Below, in pieces: positions 53,401-64,000 of a stretch of DNA of 64,000 nucleotides (positions are counted from its first letter, which is position 1; every line of letters begins with the position of its first letter). Made by a program: the position numbers and the translations under genes. Origin of the DNA: Crotalaria pallida (taxonomy: Eukaryota; Streptophyta; Magnoliopsida; Fabales; Fabaceae); NCBI GenBank assembly GCA_037953625.1, contig CM075651.1, positions 108,625,001-108,689,000 of the forward strand. The letters are read 5' to 3'. The notes beneath the pieces are model-generated. The model searched no databases. It saw only the letters and a list, made by a program, of their open reading frames with translations, and had not been told where the DNA came from.

Positions 53401-56400
53401 ACCTCCAAGGACACATGCTACACCCTTTACGTGCCTTAGGGAACAGAGGAGTGTTTAGGATCATTCTAATGGTTCTTATAAGTCCTAATACACATTCCTA
53501 AACCATTCTAAGCCCTTAGAATACTCTCTTAATCATTCTAAACCCCTTAGAACCTCCAAGGACTCATGCTACACCCTCTACGTCCCTTGGGGTACCATGC
53601 AATGTTTAGGATCATTCTAATGGTTATTATAAGTCCTAATACACATTCCTACACCATTCTAAGCCTTTAGAATGCTCTCTTAACCATTCTACACTTGTTA
53701 GAACCTCCAAGGACTAATGCTACAATCTCTACGTCCCTTGGGGACTCAAGCGTTGTTTAGGATCATTCTAATGGTTCTTATAAGACCTAATACACATTCT
53801 TAGACCATTCTAAGCCTTTAGAATACTCTCTTAACCATTCTACACTTGTTAGAACCTCCATGGACTCATGCTACTCCCTCTATGTCCCTTGGGGACTCAA
53901 GCAATCTTTAGGATCATTCTAATGGTTCTTATAAGTCCTAATACACATTCCTAGACAATTCTAAGCCTTTAGAATACTCTCGTAAACATTCTACACCTTT
54001 TAGAACCTCCAACGACTCATGCTAGACCCTCTACGTCCCTTGGGGACTCAACCATCGTTTAGGATCATTCTAATGGTTCTTATAAGTCCTAATACACATT
54101 CCTAGACCATTCTAAGCCTTTAGAGTACTCTCTAAACCATTCTACACTTGTTAGAACCTGCAAAGACTCATTCTACACCCTCTACGTCCCTTGGGGTAAC
54201 ATGCAATGTTTAGGATCATTCTAAAGGTTCGTATATGTCCTAATACACATTCCTAGACCATTCTAAGCCTTTAGAATACTCTCTTAACCATTCTACACTT
54301 GTTAGAACCTCCAAGGACTCATGCTACACCCTCTACGTCCCTTGGGGACTCAACCATCGTTAAGGATCCTTCTAATGGTTCTTATAAGTCCTAATACACA
54401 TTCCTAGACCATTCTAAGCCTTTAGAGTACTCTCTTAACCATTCTACACTTGTTAGAACCTCCAAGGACTCATGCTACACCCTCTACGTCCCTTGGGGAC
54501 TCAACCATCGTTTAGGATCCTTCTAATGGTTCTTATAAGTCCTAATACACATTCCTAGACCATTCTAAGCCTTTAGAATACTCTCTTAACCATTCTACAC
54601 CTGTTTGAATCTCCAAGGACTCATGCTAGACCCTCTACGTCCCTTGTGGACTCAACCATTGTTTAGGATCATTCTAATGGTTCTTATAAGTCCTAATACA
54701 CATTTCTAGATCATTCTAAGCCTTTAGAGTACTCTCTTAACCATTTTAAACTTGTTAGAACCTCCAAGGACTCGTGCTACACCCTCTACGTCCATTGGGG
54801 TACCATGCAGTGTTTAGGATCATTCTAAAGGTTCGTATATGTCCTAATACACATTCCTAGACCATTCTAAGCCTTTAGAATACTCTCTTAACCATTCTAC
54901 ACTTGTTAGAACCTCCAAGGACTCATGCTACACCCTCTACGTCCCTTGGGGACTCAACCATCGTTTAGGATCCTTCTAATGGTTCTTAAAAGTCCTAATA
55001 CACATTCCTAGACCATTCTAAGCCTTTAGTGTACTCTCTTAACCATTCTACACTTGTTAGAACCTCCAAGGACTCATGCTACACCCTCTACGTCCCTTGG
55101 GGTACCATGCAATGTTTAGGATCATTCTAAAGGTTCGTATATGTCCTTATACACATTCCTAGACCATTCTAAGCCTTTAGAGTACTCTCTTAACCATTCT
55201 ACACTTGTTAGAACCTCCAAGGACTCATGCTACACCCTCTACGTCCCTTGGGGTACCATGCAATGTTTAGGATCATTCTAAAGGTTCGTATATGTCCTAA
55301 TACACATTCCTAGACCATTATATTCCTTTAGAATACCCTCTTAACCATTCTACACTTGTTAGAACCTCCAAGGACTCATGCTACACCCTTTACGTGCCTT
55401 AGGGAACAGAGGAGTGTTTAGGATCATTCTAATGGTTCTTATAAGACCTAATACACATTCCTAGACCATTCTAAGCCTTTAGAATACTCTCTTAACCATT
55501 CTACACTTGTTAGAACCTCCAAGGACTCATGCTACTCCCTCTATGTCCCTTGGGGACTCAAGCAATGTTCAGGATCATTCTAAACGTTCGTATAAGTCCA
55601 AATACACATTCCTAGACCATTCTAAGCCTTTAGAATACTCTCTTAACCATTCTACACCTGTTAGAACCTCCAAGGACTCATGCTAGACCCTCTACGTCCC
55701 TTGTGGACTCAACCATTGTTTAGGATCATTCTAATGGTTCTTATAAGTCCTAATACACATTTCTAGATCATTCTAAGCCTTTAGAGTACTCTCTTAACCA
55801 TTCTACACTTGTTAGAACCTCCAAGGACTCATGCTAGACCCTCTACGTCCCTTGGGGTACCATGCAATGTTTAGGATCATTCTAAAGGTTCGCATATGTC
55901 CTAATACACATTCCTAGACCATTCTAATCCTTTAGAATACTCTCTTAACCATTCTACACTTGTTAGAACCTCCAAGGACTCATGCTACACCCTTTACGTG
56001 CCATAGGGAACAGAGGAGTGTTTAGGATCATTCTAATGGTTCTTATAAGTCCTAATACACATTACTAGACCATTCTAAGCCCTTAGAATACTCTCTTAAC
56101 CATTCTAAACTTGTTAGAACCTCCAAGGACTCATGCTAGACCCTCTACGTCCCTTGGGGTACCATGCAATGTTTAGGATCATTCTAATGGTTATTATAAG
56201 TCCTAATTCACATTCCTAGACCATTTTAAGCCTTTAGAACACTTTCTTAACCATTCTACACCTGTTTGAACCACCAAGGACTCATGCTAGACCCTCTACG
56301 TCCCTTGTGGACACAACCATTGTTTAGGATCATTCTAATGGTTCTTATAAGCTCTAATACACAATCCTAGACCATTCTAAGCCTTTAGAGTACTCTCTTA

Positions 56401-59400
56401 ACCATTCTACACTTGTTAGAACCACCAAGGACGCATGCTACACCCTCTACGTCCCTTGGGGTACCATGCAATGTTTAGGATCATTCTAAAGGTTCGTATA
56501 TGTCCTAGTACACATTCCTACACCATTCTAAGCCTTTAGAATGCTCTCTTAACCATTCTACACTTGTTAGAACCTCCAAGGATTAATGCTACAATCTCTA
56601 CGTCCCTTGGGGACTCAAGCATTGTTTAGGATCATTCTAATGGTTCTTATAAGACCTAATACACATTCCTAGACCATTCTTAGCCTTTAGAATACTCTCT
56701 TAACCATTCTACACTTGTTAGAACCTCCATGGACACATGCTACTCCCTCTATGTCCCTTGGGGATTCAAGCAATGTTTAGGATCATTCTAATGGTTCTTA
56801 TAAGTCCTAATACACATTCCTAGACCATTCTAAGCCTTTAGAATACTCTCTTAACCATTCTACACCTGTTTGAATCTGCAAGGACTCATGCTAGACCCTC
56901 TACGTCCCTTGTGGACTCAACCATTGTTTAGGATCATTCTAATGGTTCTTATAAGTCCTAATACACATTTCTAGATCATTCTAAGCCTTTAGAGTACTCT
57001 CTTAACCATTCTACACTTGTTAGAACCTCCAAGGACTCATGCTACACCCTCTACGTCCCTTGGGGTACCATGCAATGTTTAGGATCATTCTAAAGGTTCG
57101 TATATGTCCTAATACACATTCCTAGACCATTCTAAGCCTTTAGAATACTCTCTTAACCATTCTACACTTGTTAGAACCTCAAGGACTCATGCTACACCCT
57201 CTACGTCCCTTGGGGACTCAACCATCGTTTAGGATCCTTCTAATGGTTCTTATAAGTCCTAATACACATTCCTAGACCATTCTAAGCCTTTAGAATACTC
57301 TCTTAACCATTCTACACCTGTTTGAATCTCCAAGGACTCATGCTAGACCCTCTACGTCCCTTGTGGACTCAACCATTGTTTAGGATCATTCAAATGGTTC
57401 TTATAAGTCCTAATACACATTTCTAGATCATTCTAAGCCTTTAGAGTACTCTCTTAACCATTCTACACTTGTTAGAACCTCCAAGGACTCATGCTACACC
57501 CTCTACGTCCATTGGGGTACCATGCAGTGTTTAGGATCATTCTAAAGGTTCGTATATGTCCTAATACACATTTCTAGACCATTCTAAGCCTTTAGAATAC
57601 TCTCTTAACCATTCTACACTTGTTAGAACCTCCAAGGACTCATGCTACATCCTCTACGTCCCTTGGGGACTCAACCATCGTTTAGGATCCTTCTAATGGT
57701 TCTTATAAGTCCTAATACACATTCCTAGACCATTCTAAGCCTTTAGTGTACTCTCTTAACCATTCTACACTTGTTAGAACCTCCAAGGACTCATGCTACA
57801 CCCTCTACGTCCCTTGGGGTACCATGCAATGTTTAGGATCATTCTAAAGGTTCGTATATGTCCTTATACACATTCGTAGACCATTCTAAGCCTTTAGAGT
57901 ACTCTCTTAACCATTCTACACTTGTTAGAACCTCCAAGGACTCATGCTACACCCTCTACGTCCCTTGGGGTACCATGCAATGTTTATGATCATTCTAAAG
58001 GTTCGTATATATCCTAATACACATTCCTAGACCATTCTAAGCCTTTAGAATACTCTCTTAACCATTCTACACTTGTTAGAACCTACAAGGACTCACGCTA
58101 CACCCTCTACGTCCCTTGGGGTACCATGCAATGTTTAGGATCGTTCTAAAGGTTTGCATATGTCCTAATACACATTCCTAGACCATTCTAATCCTTTAGA
58201 ATACTCTCTTAACCATTCTACACTTGTTAGAACCTCCAAGGACACATGCTACACCCTTTACGTGCCTTAGGGAACAGAGGAGTGTTTAGGATCATTCTAA
58301 TGGTTCTTATAAGTCCTAATACACATTCCTAAACCATTCTAAGCCCTTAGAATACTCTCTTAATCATTCTAAACCCCTTAGAACCTCCAAGGACTCATGC
58401 TACACCCTCTACGTCCCTTGGGGTACCATGCAATGTTTAGGATCATTCTAATGGTTATTATAAGTCCTAATACACATTCCTACACCATTCTAAGCCTTTA
58501 GAATGCTCTCTTAACCATTCTACACTTGTTAGAACCTCCAAGGACTAATGCTACAATCTCTACGTCCCTTGGGGACTCAAGCGTTGTTTAGGATCATTCT
58601 AATGGTTCTTATAAGACCTAATACACATTCTTAGACCATTCTAAGCCTTTAGAATACTCTCTTAACCATTCTACACTTGTTAGAACCTCCATGGACTCAT
58701 GCTACTCCCTCTATGTCCCTTGGGGACTCAAGCAATCTTTAGGATCATTCTAATGGTTCTTATAAGTCCTAATACACATTCCTAGACAATTCTAAGCCTT
58801 TAGAATACTCTCGTAAACATTCTACACCTTTTAGAACCTCCAACGACTCATGCTAGACCCTCTACGTCCCTTGGGGACTCAACCATCGTTTAGGATCATT
58901 CTAATGGTTCTTATAAGTCCTAATACACATTCCTAGACCATTCTAAGCCTTTAGAGTACTCTCTAAACCATTCTACACTTGTTAGAACCTGCAAAGACTC
59001 ATTCTACACCCTCTACGTCCCTTGGGGTAACATGCAATGTTTAGGATCATTCTAAAGGTTCGTATATGTCCTAATACACATTCCTAGACCATTCTAAGCC
59101 TTTAGAATACTCTCTTAACCATTCTACACTTGTTAGAACCTCCAAGGACTCATGCTACACCCTCTACGTCCCTTGGGGACTCAACCATCGTTAAGGATCC
59201 TTCTAATGGTTCTTATAAGTCCTAATACACATTCCTAGACCATTCTAAGCCTTTAGAGTACTCTCTTAACCATTCTACACTTGTTAGAACCTCCAAGGAC
59301 TCATGCTACACCCTCTACGTCCCTTGGGGACTCAACCATCGTTTAGGATCCTTCTAATGGTTCTTATAAGTCCTAATACACATTCCTAGACCATTCTAAG

Positions 59401-60200
59401 CCTTTAGAATACTCTCTTAACCATTCTACACCTGTTTGAATCTCCAAGGACTCATGCTAGACCCTCTACGTCCCTTGTGGACTCAACCATTGTTTAGGAT
59501 CATTCTAATGGTTCTTATAAGTCCTAATACACATTTCTAGATCATTCTAAGCCTTTAGAGTACTCTCTTAACCATTTTAAACTTGTTAGAACCTCCAAGG
59601 ACTCGTGCTACACCCTCTACGTCCATTGGGGTACCATGCAGTGTTTAGGATCATTCTAAAGGTTCGTATATGTCCTAATACACATTCCTAGACCATTCTA
59701 AGCCTTTAGAATACTCTCTTAACCATTCTACACTTGTTAGAACCTCCAAGGACTCATGCTACACCCTCTACGTCCCTTGGGGACTCAACCATCGTTTAGG
59801 ATCCTTCTAATGGTTCTTAAAAGTCCTAATACACATTCCTAGACCATTCTAAGCCTTTAGTGTACTCTCTTAACCATTCTACACTTGTTAGAACCTCCAA
59901 GGACTCATGCTACACCCTCTACGTCCCTTGGGGTACCATGCAATGTTTAGGATCATTCTAAAGGTTCGTATATGTCCTTATACACATTCCTAGACCATTC
60001 TAAGCCTTTAGAGTACTCTCTTAACCATTCTACACTTGTTAGAACCTCCAAGGACTCATGCTATACCCTCTACGTCCCTTGGGGTACCATGCAATGTTTA
60101 GGATCATTCTAAAGGTTCGTATATGTCCTAATACACATTCCTAGACCATTATAAGCCTTTAGAATACTCTCTTAACCATTCTACACTTGTTAGAACCTAC
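50500..60200. repeat. 32-mer higher-order repeat, 4831 bp, two copies
   Basis: The tag 'gggaacagaggag' lies at 50571, 51175 and 53439 and again at 55402, 56006 and 58270, all three pairs 4831 bp apart (32 x 151 minus 1). Many private variants repeat at the same offset, for example 'aaccaccaaggacgcatg' near 51590 and 56420. The two copies look nearly identical over the lines compared, apart from isolated bases such as 'agcctttagaata' near 51250 against 'agcccttagaata' near 56080. Edges are approximate. Confidence 0.87.
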
Positions 60201-63200
60201 AAGGGCTCACGCTACACCCTCTACGTCCCTTGGGGTACCATGCAATGTTTAGGATCGTTCTAAAGGTTCGCATATGTCCTAATACACATTCCTAGACCAT
60301 TCTAATCCTTTAGAATACTCTCTTAACCATTCTACACTTGTTAGAACCTCCAAGGACACATGCTACACCCTTTACGTGCCTTAGGGAACAGAGGAGTGTT
60401 TAAGATCATTCTAATGGTTCTTATAAGTCCTAATACACATTCCTAGACCATTCTAAGCCCTTAGAATACTCTCTTAACCATTCTAAACTTGTTAGAACCT
60501 CCAAAGACTCATGCTACACCCTCTACGTCCCTTGGGGTACCATGCAATGTTTAGGATCATTCTAATGGTTATTATAAGTCCTAATACACATTCCTAGACC
60601 ATTTTAAGCCTTTAGAATACTCTCTTAACCATTCTACACCTGTTTGAACCTCCAAGGACTCATGCTAGACCCTCTACATCCCTTGTGGACACAACCATTG
60701 TTTAGGATCATTCTAATGGTTCTTATAAGTTCTAATACACAATCCTAGACCATTCTAAGCCTTTAGAGTACTCTCTTGACCATTCTACACTTGTTAGAAC
60801 CACCAAGGACTCATGCTACACCCTCTACGTCCCTTGGGGTACCATGCAATGTTTAGGATCATTCTAAAGGTTCGTATATGTCCTAATACACATTCCTACA
60901 CCATTCTAAGCCTTTAGAATGCTCTCTTAACCATTCTACACTTGTTAGAACCTCCAAGGACTAATGCAACAATCTCTACGTCCCTTGGGGACTCAAGCAT
61001 TGTTTAGGATCATTCTAATGGTTCTTATAAGACCTAATACACATTCTTAGACCATTCTAAGCCTTTAGAATACTCTCTTAACCATTCTACACTTGTTAGA
61101 ACCTCCATGGACTCATGCTACTCCCTCTATGTCCCTTGGGGACTCAAGCAATCTTTAGGATCATTCTAATGGTTCTTATAAGTCCTAATACACATTCCTA
61201 GACAATTCTAAGCATTTAGAATACTCTCTTAAACATTCTACACCTTTTAGAACCTCCAACGACTTATGCTAGACCCTCTACGTCCCTTGGGGACTCAACC
61301 ATCGTTTAGGATCATTCTAATGGTTCTTATAAGTCCTAATACACATTCCTAGACCATTCTAAGCCTTTAGAGTACTCTCTAAACCATTCTACACTTGTTA
61401 GAACCTCCAAAGATTCATTCTACACCCTCTACGTCCCTTGGGGTACCATGCAATGTTTAGGATCATTCTAAAGGTTCGTATATGTCCTAATACACATTCC
61501 TAGACCATTCTAAGCCTTTAGAATACTCTCTTAACCATTCTACACTTGTTAGAACCTCCAAGGACTCATGCTACACCCTCTACGTCCCTTGGGGACTCAA
61601 CCATCGTTTAGGATCCTTCTAATGGTTCTTATAAGTCCTAATACACATTGCTAGACCATTCTAAGCCTTTAGAGTACTCTCTTAACCATTCTACACTTGT
61701 TAGAACCTCCAAGGACTCATGCTACACCCTCTACGTCCCTTGGGGTACCATGCAATGTTTAGGATCATTCTAAAGGTTCGTATATGTCCTAATACACATT
61801 CCTAGACCATTATAAGCCTTTAGAATACTCTCTTAACCATTCTACACTTGTTAGAACCTACAAGGGCTCACGCTACACCCTCTACGTCCCTTGGGGTACC
61901 ATGCAATGTTTAGGATCGTTCTAAAGGTTCGCATATGTCCTAATACACATTCCTAGACCATTCTAATCCTTTAGAATACTCTCTTAACCATTCTACACTT
62001 GTTAGAACCTCCAAGGACACATGCTACACCCTTTACGTGCCTTAGGGAACAGAGGAGTGTTTAAGATCATTCTAATGGTTCTTATAAGTCCTAATACACA
62101 TTCCTAGACCATTCTAAGCCCTTAGAATACTCTCTTAACCATTCTAAACTTGTTAGAACCTCCAAAGACTCATGCTACACCCTCTACGTCCCTTGGGGTA
62201 CCATGCAATGTTTAGGATCATTCTAAAGGTTCGTATATGTCCTAATACACATTCCTACACCATTCTAAGCCTTTAGAATGCTCTCTTAACCATTCTACAC
62301 TTGTTAGAACCTCCAAGGACTAATGCAACAATCTCTACGTCCCTTGGGGACTCAAGCATTGTTTAGGATCATTCTAATGGTTCTTATAAGACCTAATACA
62401 CATTCTTAGACCATTCTAAGCCTTTAGAATACTCTCTTAACCATTCTACACTTGTTAGAACCTCCATGGACTCATGCTACTCCCTCTATGTCCCTTGGGG
62501 ACTCAAGCAATCTTTAGGATCATTCTAATGGTTCTTATAAGTCCTAATACACATTCCTAGACAATTCTAAGCATTTAGAATACTCTCTTAAACATTCTAC
62601 ACCTTTTAGAACCTCCAACGACTTATGCTAGACCCTCTACGTCCCTTGGGGACTCAACCATCGTTTAGGATCATTCTAATGGTTCTTATAAGTCCTAATA
62701 CACATTCCTAGACCATTCTAAGCCTTTAGAGTACTCTCTAAACCATTCTACACTTGTTAGAACCTCGAAAGATTCATTCTACACCCTCTACGTCCCTTGG
62801 GGTACCATGCAATGTTTAGGATCATTCTAAAGGTTCGTATATGTCCTAATACACATTCCTAGACCATTCTAAGCCTTTAGAATACTCTCTTAACCATTCT
62901 ACACTTGTTAGAACCTCCAAGGACTCATGCTACACCCTCTACGTCCCTTGGGGACTCAACCATCGTTTAGGATCCTTCTAATGGTTCTTATAAGTCCTAA
63001 TACACATTGCTAGACCATTCTAAGCCTTTAGAGTACTCTCTTAACCATTCTACACTTGTTAGATCCTCCAAGGACTCATGCTACACCCTCTACGTCCCTT
63101 GGGGTACCATGCAATGTTTAGGATCATTCTAAAGGTTCGTATATGTCCTAATACACATTCCTAGACCATTCTAAGCCTTTAGAGTACTCTCTAAACCATT

Positions 63201-64000
63201 CTACACTTGTTAGAACCTCCAAAGACTCATTCTACACCCTCTACGTCCCTTGGGGTACCATGCAATGTTTAGGATCATTCTAAAGGTTCGTATATGTCCT
63301 AATACACATTCCTAGACCATTCTAAGCCTTTAGAATACTCTCTTAACCATTCTACACTTGTTAGAACCTCCAAGGACTCATGCTACACCCTCTACGTCCC
63401 TTGGGGACTCAACCATCGTTTAGGATCCTTCTAATGGTTCTTATAAGTCCTAATACACATTCCTAGACCATTCTAAGCCTTTAGAGTACTCTCTTAACCA
63501 TTCTACACTTGTTAGAACCTCCAAGGACACATGCTACACCCTTTACGTGCCTTAGGGAACAGAGGAGTGTTTAAGATCATTCTAATGGTTCTTATAAGTC
63601 CTAATACACATTCCTAGACCATTCTAAGCCCTTAGAATACTCTCTTAACCATTCTAAACTTGTTAGAACCTCCAAAGACTCATGCTACACCCTCTACGTC
63701 CCTTGGGGTACCATGCAATGTTTAGGATCATTCTAAAGGTTCGTATATGTCCTAATACACATTCCTACACCATTCTAAGCCTTTAGAATGCTCTCTTAAC
63801 CATTCTACACTTGTTAGAACCTCCAAGGACTAATGCAACAATCTCTACGTCCCTTGGGGACTCAAGCATTGTTTAGGATCATTCTAATGGTTCTTATAAG
63901 ACCTAATACACATTCTTAGACCATTCTAAGCCTTTAGAATACTCTCTTAACCATTCTACACTTGTTAGAACCTCCATGGACTCATGCTACTCCCTCTATG
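60200..64000. repeat. 1661/1510-bp higher-order repeat (11-mer, then 10-mer)
   Basis: The 'gggaacagaggag' tag continues at 60384, 62045 and 63555, steps of 1661 bp (11 monomers) and 1510 bp (10 monomers). The private variant 'aagggctcac' at 60201 and 61862 confirms the 1661-bp step. The last unit lost or never had one monomer relative to the previous one. The series runs off the end of the window. Confidence 0.8.

Larger units (their letters stand above)
45390..64000. repeat. 151-bp satellite array, right arm
   Basis: The same 151-bp satellite in the same orientation as the left arm resumes directly after the LINE tail and runs to the end of the window, about 123 monomer equivalents. The first 0.9 kb is in register with the 22-mer HOR left of the LINE (45390 matches 37575 and 46136 matches 38321, both offset 7815 bp), so the LINE simply interrupts one HOR copy. 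Farther right the monomer mix changes: 'ggggactcaaccatcg' A/C hybrids become common, and a new monomer carrying 'ttagggaacagaggagtg' appears from 50571 on. No gene, RNA gene or other insertion is visible in this arm. Confidence 0.98.

Noticed and set aside
1..64000. Telomeric repeat or interstitial telomere
   Set aside because: CCTAA/TTAGG-like bits occur in each monomer, but no tandem CCCTAAA/TTTAGGG run was seen.
1..64000. CENP-B box
   Set aside because: I saw no match to the conserved TTCG...CGGG core in the monomer. 'ttcgtatatgtcc' lacks the CGGG half.

Overview
The window is almost entirely a tandem satellite DNA array, interrupted once by a non-LTR retrotransposon (LINE). It looks like nuclear DNA of a flowering plant, probably a eudicot. 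The evidence is the LINE: its first ORF pairs a DUF4283-type domain with a CCHC_4 zinc knuckle, and its second ends in a zf-RVT domain, which is the plant L1-like layout. The species cannot be named from the sequence. The satellite could be centromeric, pericentromeric, subtelomeric or a heterochromatic knob. Nothing in the window settles which.

Layout: 1-40418 is satellite, 40419-45389 is the LINE (4971 bp, + strand), and 45390-64000 is satellite again. The monomer is 151 bp, measured directly from successive starts at 1, 152, 303, 454 and 605. The array bases correspond to about 390 monomers, all in the same orientation. They fall into a few sequence classes: a 'ttgtggactcaaccattg' class (A), a 'ggggtaccatgcaatg' class (B), a 'tacaacctctacatccc' class (C) and a 'tactccctctatgtccc' class (D). 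The classes are arranged in higher-order repeats (HORs) whose period changes along the window: 1812 bp (12-mer) at 1-3624; 4228 bp (28-mer) at about 4078-13740; 1811 bp nested inside an 8.6-kb duplication at about 15.2-29.4 kb; 3320 bp (22-mer) at about 29.5-39.5 kb; 1571 bp (11-mer with 90 bp deleted) at about 46.3-49.5 kb; 4831 bp (32-mer) at about 50.5-60.2 kb; and 1661/1510 bp (11- and 10-mer) to the end. Apart from the LINE I see no genes, RNA genes, CRISPR arrays or other mobile elements.

The LINE has an intact ORF1 (474 aa) and an ORF2 that starts on overlapping bases (ATGGATAG). ORF2 encodes an APE-type endonuclease, a reverse transcriptase and a C-terminal zinc finger, but carries two +1 frameshifts and two in-frame TAG codons, so this copy cannot make its own full ORF2 protein. 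It ends in a short 3' UTR and a 9-A tail. The flanks are in register with the 22-mer HOR to the left and lack exactly 23 bp of satellite, so the insertion made a small target-site deletion and no visible target-site duplication. The satellite beside the LINE is more diverged than the HOR copies farther left.

I found no new enzymatic or defence system. The notable content is the mosaic, nested HOR architecture of the satellite and what the LINE insertion shows about its homogenisation.
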